Assembly: GCF_900177795.1 (NCBI RefSeq)
Contig: NZ_FXWJ01000003.1
Location: 610,884-674,883, forward strand
Origin: Plantibacter elymi (nom. nud.)
GTDB lineage: Bacteria; Actinomycetota; Actinomycetes; Actinomycetales; Microbacteriaceae
DNA: 64,000 bases
Direction: 5' to 3'
Below the pieces are notes generated by a model, which worked only from the letters and a program-made list of their open reading frames with translations, was not told the origin of the DNA and searched no databases. Shown piece by piece: positions 59,321-64,000 of this stretch. Each line of letters starts with the position of its first letter. Position 1 is the stretch's first letter. Made by a program: the position numbers and the translations under genes.

Positions 59321-60462
59321 CTCTCGTGAGCGCTGCTCAGACCGTCAGCGGGCACGTAGCCCCTGGATTCGGCCGGATCGCCGACGCATTCGCACTCAAT
59401 TTCCGCGACCGCGGCGACCGCGGTGCCGCCTGTTCGATCATCATCGAAGGAACGACGGTTGTCGATATCTTCGGGGGCGAGGCTCGGAGCGGCGTCCCGT
59501 GGACCGCTCACACCCGCAGTGCCGTGTTCTCGGTGAGCAAGGGTGTCACCGCGATCAGCCTGGTGATGGCGGCCGATCAAGGTTTGCTCGATTTGGATCA
59601 GCCGGTTGCCACCTACTGGCCGGAGTTCGCCGCGCACGGGAAGGACCGAATCACCATCCGGGCAGCGCTTGCGCACCGCTGCGGAGTTCCGTCGTTCTCA
59701 CAACCGTGGGACGCTGCAGCGCTCAGCGATTGGTACCCGGTGGTTGCCGACCTCGCAGCTCAGCAGCCGCTTTGGGAACCTGGAGCTGCCTTCCTCTACC
59801 ACCCCGTCTCCGTAGGCTTTATCGCAGGCGAGGTCTTGCGCCGAGCTACCGGAAAGCGGCCCAGTGAGTGGTTGGCCGAGTACGTCACGGGCCCGTATGG
59901 GTTGCAGATGTCCTACGGAGCACCGGTGAGCGACCCGGACCTCGCCCTGCAATTGGAGCCGGAGGGGATTGGAGGGGGCATCCCACTGTCTGCTGAGGAC
60001 GCTGCGCTGGCGGCTCGGATGGTCCTGATGGACGGCGCCTACGCGCCGGACTTGTTCACGGCAGCGAACTTGCCAGGATTCCTGGGGCCCGAGAGCCCTG
60101 CCGCGAATATCGTGACCGGCGCGGCCGATCTTGCCGCGCTCTACGGTGCGACGGTGTATGCGACAGATGGCCCCCGCCTGCTGAGTGACGATGCCATCGC
60201 TCACGCCATCGAACCAATCTCCTACGGCAAGCCATTGATCGGAGCGGACAGAGGTGATGTCTGGGGAACAGGATTCATGCTGCACTCTGCGCGTCGCAGC
60301 ATGGCGGGTCCCGGAAGCTTCGGGCACGACGGCGCCGGCGGGCAGCTCGCGTTCGCGCAGCCCTCACTCGGCCTTGGCTTCGGCTACCAGACCATCCAGC
60401 CCGGTGGTGACGACGACATACGAGCCGAGGCGCTCTGCGTCGCCCTCCGCGAATCTCTCTAG
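59317..60462 (+). CDS. Beta-lactamase-fold serine hydrolase (EstB-like)
   Basis: 381 residues from the GTG at 59317 that overlaps the MFS stop (a second GTG at 59326 is possible). The class C beta-lactamase/DD-peptidase fold is seen, with the SxxK motif in FSVSKGVTAISL (near residue 70), a Tyr-containing YHPVSVGFIAGEVL loop in place of YxN, and HDGAGG as the third motif. There is no signal peptide, so it is an intracellular esterase or lactamase, not a resistance enzyme. It lies in the LacI-controlled operon. Confidence 0.87.
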   Translation: MTLVSAAQTVSGHVAPGFGRIADAFALNFRDRGDRGAACSIIIEGTTVVDIFGGEARSGVPWTAHTRSAVFSVSKGVTAISLVMAADQGLLDLDQPVATYWPEFAAHGKDRITIRAALAHRCGVPSFSQPWDAAALSDWYPVVADLAAQQPLWEPGAAFLYHPVSVGFIAGEVLRRATGKRPSEWLAEYVTGPYGLQMSYGAPVSDPDLALQLEPEGIGGGIPLSAEDAALAARMVLMDGAYAPDLFTAANLPGFLGPESPAANIVTGAADLAALYGATVYATDGPRLLSDDAIAHAIEPISYGKPLIGADRGDVWGTGFMLHSARRSMAGPGSFGHDGAGGQLAFAQPSLGLGFGYQTIQPGGDDDIRAEALCVALRESL

Positions 60463-60490
60463 TACCGCCTCGAAACCCGAAGGAGATCCG

Positions 60491-61504
60491 ATGCCTCTGG
60501 AACCGATCCTCGCAGCGTTCGTGCCAGCTCCAACGCTGCCGGATGACCTCGATGTCCCCGTCCTTCGCGTTCGTGAGGAGTCGAACGCGGACACCATGGT
60601 CGAACAAGTCGCCGAACGTGGCCCCGACGTCGCCCAGAAGCGCATCGTTTACGTTCCCGTCGCCGGTGGGACCATCGCCCTGGCGATCTACCGTCCCGCT
60701 CTGGACGAGACGTTGCCTGTGCACATCTACTTCCACGGCGGCGGATGGGTCGCAGGGAGCGGATTGAGCCCATTCACGGACATCGTTGCGCGGGAACGCT
60801 GCGTCGGCGCACACTGTGTCACCGTCGCAGTGGACTATCGGAAAGCGCCAGAGCATCCGCATCCCATTCCGTTGGACGATTGCCAAGGAGCTCTGCAGTG
60901 GGTAGTCGACCATGCGGCGGAGATCGGAGTGGACCCGTCCATCATCACGGTCGGCGGCGCATCGGCCGGCGCCAATCTTGCGGCCGCGCTATGTCTGAAG
61001 AATCGTGACGAGAGCGGTCCCGCGATCACGTTCCAACTGCTCGAGGTGCCGGCATTGGACCTCACCCTGAGCCTGCCGTCCCACGCAGATACAGAACTCG
61101 GTTCCATGTACGCGCTCCACCGTTCGGATGTGGAAAGACTCCTGCCGTTGTATCTCGGCGAGAACGGAGACCCTCGACACCCGCACGTTTCGCCCTTGTT
61201 CGCCGGAAATCACGCGGGGCTTCCGCCCGCCTACCTGATGCCGGCCGAATACGACCTCCTCCGCGATGACGCAACTGCCTACGCCGAGAAGTTAAACGAG
61301 GCCGGAGTCCCGGCCATACTCTCTCTCCAGCGCGGGCACATCCACATCTCGGGTGGGCTCACGAAAATCCTGCCTGCAGCCCGGGCCTGGCGAGACGAGG
61401 CACTTGCTGTTCTCCGCGCTGTCCACAGTGGTCACCTTCGCGACCTGGTCTCCGGCTCTGCATTCCGTCGTCTGGCCGCAGCGACGTCGACGGACCAGGA
61501 ATGA
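60491..61504 (+). CDS. Alpha/beta-hydrolase, HSL-family esterase
   Basis: 337 residues from the ATG at 60491 with AAGGAG 6 bases upstream. It has oxyanion motif HGGGWV, DYRKAPEHPHPIP, nucleophile GGASAGAN, Asp in MPAEYDLL and His in RGHIHI: the full HSL set. It is the third HSL-type esterase in the window (others at 2955 and 4014) and shares their layout. It ends the LacI-controlled MFS-hydrolase operon and likely opens an imported ester. Confidence 0.9.
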   Translation: MPLEPILAAFVPAPTLPDDLDVPVLRVREESNADTMVEQVAERGPDVAQKRIVYVPVAGGTIALAIYRPALDETLPVHIYFHGGGWVAGSGLSPFTDIVARERCVGAHCVTVAVDYRKAPEHPHPIPLDDCQGALQWVVDHAAEIGVDPSIITVGGASAGANLAAALCLKNRDESGPAITFQLLEVPALDLTLSLPSHADTELGSMYALHRSDVERLLPLYLGENGDPRHPHVSPLFAGNHAGLPPAYLMPAEYDLLRDDATAYAEKLNEAGVPAILSLQRGHIHISGGLTKILPAARAWRDEALAVLRAVHSGHLRDLVSGSAFRRLAAATSTDQE

Positions 61505-61620
61505 ATCCCATGGTCACCCGTGAGCCGCAGCGGCTAGCAGCCGTAGGAATCTGAGACGACTCCCTCCCCGCAGACGCGTGAACCGACGGCATCACCTCAC
61601 AGAAAGTTGTACACGCACCA

Positions 61621-62613
61621 ATGACCGCTCCATCAGCCACCACGTACGACGTCGTCACCATGGGACGCGTCGGCGTCGACATCTACCCGTTGCAGGACGG
61701 CATCGGGCTCGAGGACGTCGACACCTTCGGCAAGTACCTCGGAGGAAGCGCCGCTAACGTCGCCGTCGCGGCCGCACAGCACGGGCACCCGACGGCGCTC
61801 ATCAGCCGGACGGGCAACGACCCCTTCGGTCGATACGTCCACCGCGAGCTCGGACGTCTCGGCGTCGCCGAGGAGTTCGTCGGCTGGGAGGCCGAGCTGC
61901 AGACGCCGGTCACCTTCTGCGAGATCTTCCCGCCGGACGACTTCCCGCTGTACTTCTACCGCAAGCCGAAGGCACCCGATCTGACGATCACGTCGAAGTC
62001 GCTCGACCTCGACGCGATCTACCGCGCCAAGGTGTTCTGGGCGACGGTCACGGGGCTCAGCGAAGAACCGAGCCGCTCGGCCCACTTCACCGCCTGGGAA
62101 GCCCGCGCCCGCCGGCCGCTGACGATCCTCGACCTCGACTACCGTCCGATGTTCTGGAACTCGGCCAGGCAGGCCTCCGCCCAGGTCGGGCGAGCGCTCG
62201 AACACGTCACGGTCGCGGTCGGCAACCGTGAGGAATGCGAGGTGGCTGTCGGCGAGACGGATCCACACCGCGCTGCGGACGCCTTGCTGGAACGCGGCGT
62301 CGAACTCGCCATCGTCAAACAGGGTCCGAAGGGGGTCCTCGCCAAGACGCGCGATGAGACCGTCGAAATCCCGCCGTACTTTGTGGACGTCGTGAACGGA
62401 CTCGGCGCGGGGGACAGTTTCGGCGGCGCCCTCTGTCATGGCCTCATCGAAGGGTGGGGTCTCGAGAAGATCCTGCGGTTCGCGAACATCGCCGGGGCCA
62501 TCGTCGCTTCGCGGCGTGAGTGCTCGACGGCCATGCCGAACTCCGCCGAGGTCCTCGAGATCCTCGACAGCATCAGCACCGTCGGTGCGGCAGAACTCGG
62601 AGGTGCCCGATGA
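61621..62613 (+). CDS. iolC: 5-dehydro-2-deoxygluconokinase
   Basis: 330 residues of the PfkB/ribokinase family: MGRVGVDIYPLQDGIGLEDVDTFGKYLGGSAANVAVAAAQHG at the start, as in IolC, and the ATP/anion-hole motif NGLGAGDSFGGAL near the end. IolC phosphorylates 5-dehydro-2-deoxygluconate in myo-inositol breakdown. Its stop overlaps the next start (ATGA), and an IolA-type dehydrogenase follows, which supports the assignment. Confidence 0.93.
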   Translation: MTAPSATTYDVVTMGRVGVDIYPLQDGIGLEDVDTFGKYLGGSAANVAVAAAQHGHPTALISRTGNDPFGRYVHRELGRLGVAEEFVGWEAELQTPVTFCEIFPPDDFPLYFYRKPKAPDLTITSKSLDLDAIYRAKVFWATVTGLSEEPSRSAHFTAWEARARRPLTILDLDYRPMFWNSARQASAQVGRALEHVTVAVGNREECEVAVGETDPHRAADALLERGVELAIVKQGPKGVLAKTRDETVEIPPYFVDVVNGLGAGDSFGGALCHGLIEGWGLEKILRFANIAGAIVASRRECSTAMPNSAEVLEILDSISTVGAAELGGAR

Positions 62614-63530
62614 CCATCGTGAACAACACCAGGACATCACGCTTCCTCCGCGAAAGTGAGTTCGAGCGCCTGCGCGAGGTCCGCGCATCCGACGCGGCCG
62701 CCATCGCCCGCGCCCATGCCGGCCGGCGTCGGCGCGAGCTCATCCGCGGTGATGGCCGACTCTTCATCGTTGCTGCTGACCACCCGGCTCGCGGAGCCCT
62801 CGGCGTGCGCGACGAGTCGATGGCGATGGCCGACCGGTACGAGCTCCTGGACCGCCTCGCGCTCGCGCTCTCGCGTCCTGGTGTCGACGGCGTGCTCGGC
62901 ACCCCGGACATCATCGACGACCTCGCCCTGCTCGGTCTGCTCGACGACAAGGTCGTGGTCGGATCGATGAACCGCGGTGGATTGCGTGGTGCTGCCTTCG
63001 AGATGGACGATCGTTTCACCGGCTACGACGTCCCCGGTATCGTCCGTGACGGACTCGACTTCGCCAAGACACTCCTGCGGGTGAACCTCGCGGACGCCGG
63101 TTCGGTCGCGACGATCGAAGCGAACGCCCGTGCCGTCGACGATGCCGTCGCCGCGCGTGTGCCGATCATGCTCGAGCCCTTCATGAGCGAGTGGCGTGAC
63201 GGTCGGATCGTGAACGATCTCTCTCCGGAGGCGGTCATCACGTCGATCGCGATCGCCTCGGGCCTCGGGAGCAGCTCCGCCTACACCTGGATGAAGCTGC
63301 CGGTCGTCGACGACATGGAGCGAGTCATGGCCGCCACGACCATGCCCACGTTGCTGCTCGGCGGTGAACCGAGTGGCGACCAGGACGAGGCCTACGCGGG
63401 CTGGGAACGAGCCCTCGCCCTGCCGGGAGTGCGCGGCCTTGTCGTCGGTCGCACCCTCATCTACCCGCACGACGGCGACGTGGCTGCAGCGGTCGACACT
63501 GCCGCAGCCCTCGTCCACAACGACCTCTGA
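62610..63530 (+). CDS. Cgl0159-type (beta/alpha)8-barrel protein of inositol catabolism
   Basis: 306 residues from the ATG at 62610 overlapping the iolC stop. DeoC/LacD-like barrel features are RLFIVAADHPARGALGV, VDGVLGTPDIIDDLALLGLLDDKVVVGSMNRGGLRG, a MLEPFMSEW strand and TWMKLPVVDDMERV with a Lys that could form a Schiff base. Homologues occur in actinobacterial iol clusters, where they may act as the aldolase on the IolC product; that step is inferred. Spacing shows an operon with iolC. Confidence 0.88.
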   Translation: MTIVNNTRTSRFLRESEFERLREVRASDAAAIARAHAGRRRRELIRGDGRLFIVAADHPARGALGVRDESMAMADRYELLDRLALALSRPGVDGVLGTPDIIDDLALLGLLDDKVVVGSMNRGGLRGAAFEMDDRFTGYDVPGIVRDGLDFAKTLLRVNLADAGSVATIEANARAVDDAVAARVPIMLEPFMSEWRDGRIVNDLSPEAVITSIAIASGLGSSSAYTWMKLPVVDDMERVMAATTMPTLLLGGEPSGDQDEAYAGWERALALPGVRGLVVGRTLIYPHDGDVAAAVDTAAALVHNDL

Positions 63531-63575
63531 CCTGCACGACTTCGCAGTTCCCCCACAGATTGGAACCCACCGCAC

Positions 63576-64000
63576 ATGAGTACCGACTCCACGCTCCCGG
63601 TCATCCCGCACTGGATCGACGGCGCTGAAGCCCCCTCCACCTCCGGTCGCACCGCCCCCGTCTACGACCCCGCACTCGGTGTCGCGACGAAGCACGTCGC
63701 GCTCGCCGATCAGGACGAGATCGCAGCAGCTGTCGCATCGGCTGCGAAGGCGTTCCCGGCTTGGCGTGACTTGTCGCTGGCGAAGCGTCAGCAGATCGTG
63801 TTCAAGTTCCGTGAACTCCTGGAGGCGAAGAAGGGCGAGCTGGCGGAGATCATCACCGAAGAGCACGGCAAGGTCGTCTCCGACGCGCTGGGCGAGATCA
63901 CGCGCGGGCAGGAGGTCGTGGAGTTCGCGACCGGTCTCGCGCACCACCTGAAGGGCGAGTTCTCCGAGCAGGTCTCCACCGGTGTCGACGTGTACTCCAC
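63576..64000 (+). CDS. iolA: CoA-acylating methylmalonate-semialdehyde dehydrogenase (5' part)
   Basis: The first 141 codons of an aldehyde dehydrogenase cut by the window end. IPHWIDGAEAPSTSGRTAPVYDPALGVATKHVALAD is the typical MmsA/IolA N-terminus, followed by FRELLEAKKGELAEIITEEHGKVVSDALGEITRGQEVVEFA. The catalytic Cys is outside the window. In inositol breakdown it converts malonate semialdehyde to acetyl-CoA; the same family also degrades valine. It follows the barrel protein by 45 bp. Confidence 0.92.
   Translation, partial: MSTDSTLPVIPHWIDGAEAPSTSGRTAPVYDPALGVATKHVALADQDEIAAAVASAAKAFPAWRDLSLAKRQQIVFKFRELLEAKKGELAEIITEEHGKVVSDALGEITRGQEVVEFATGLAHHLKGEFSEQVSTGVDVYS

Noticed and set aside
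59317..60462. Beta-lactamase resistance gene
   Set aside because: It lacks a signal peptide and the YxN motif context of true beta-lactamases, and sits in a catabolic operon; better called an EstB-like hydrolase.
1..64000. CRISPR arrays, rRNA and tRNA genes
   Set aside because: No regularly spaced direct repeats with unique spacers and no rRNA segment or convincing tRNA cloverleaf was noticed by reading; a tRNAscan and CRISPR finder run would settle this.

Overview
The window is high-GC DNA with frequent GTG starts and tight ATGA/GTGA/TGATG gene overlaps. It carries LAxTG cell-wall anchors and several protein families common in Actinobacteria. Gene content and style point to an environmental actinobacterium, probably of the Microbacteriaceae; this is inference, since no rRNA gene is present.

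Layout. (1) 1-4979: the 3' part of a Dpp/Opp-type peptide ABC importer operon, ending in two HSL-type alpha/beta-hydrolases. (2) 5050-11229: a copper locus (CopZ, CopD-CtaG fusion, CopA) divergent from a BlaI-type repressor and an M56 (BlaR1-like) membrane protease. (3) 11299-14197: a siderophore/haem/cobalamin-type ABC importer whose two transcription units each carry the same TCTAC-N5-GTAGA palindrome as the copper/blaI promoter region. An adenosine deaminase relic lies at 14497-14707. (4) 14873-28712: the most interesting block. A second FecCD-type importer runs divergently from an operon encoding a 63-residue peptide made of two 27-residue repeats, a RiPP-recognition/ThiF-like protein, an S15/CocE-type hydrolase, two YcaO proteins and an MFS exporter. 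Two half-ABC proteins of the IrtAB/YbtPQ kind and a TetR regulator follow. Three related 19-bp palindromes sit at the promoters bracketing this block. I read it as a candidate ribosomally made, YcaO-modified metallophore with its own export, import and metal-type regulation.

(5) 28704-30000: IS481 remnant, MarR regulator and NAD(P)H:quinone-type oxidoreductase. (6) 30345-39310: three large secreted, LAxTG-anchored LamG/GH43 enzymes in one operon, with LacI-type operators upstream. A 165-bp duplicate of the end of the oxidoreductase gene flanks this region on the other side (41244-41408). (7) 40110-45123: a sensor-like membrane protein, an ArsR pair and a valyl-tRNA synthetase. (8) 45352-56781: a mosaic of small regulator-plus-target pairs (TetR/DUF3533-type membrane proteins, HxlR/alcohol dehydrogenase, MarR/membrane protein, TetR/drug MFS), each with readable operator palindromes, plus relics and a duplicated 60-bp element. 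(9) 56853-61504: a LacI-controlled MFS/serine hydrolase/esterase operon. (10) 61621-64000: the start of a myo-inositol catabolic operon (iolC, Cgl0159-type protein, iolA/mmsA, cut by the window end).

There is no rRNA, recognisable tRNA or CRISPR array. Start codons were chosen by Shine-Dalgarno quality, overlap with the upstream stop codon and family N-termini. Residue positions are approximate unless a specific residue is named.
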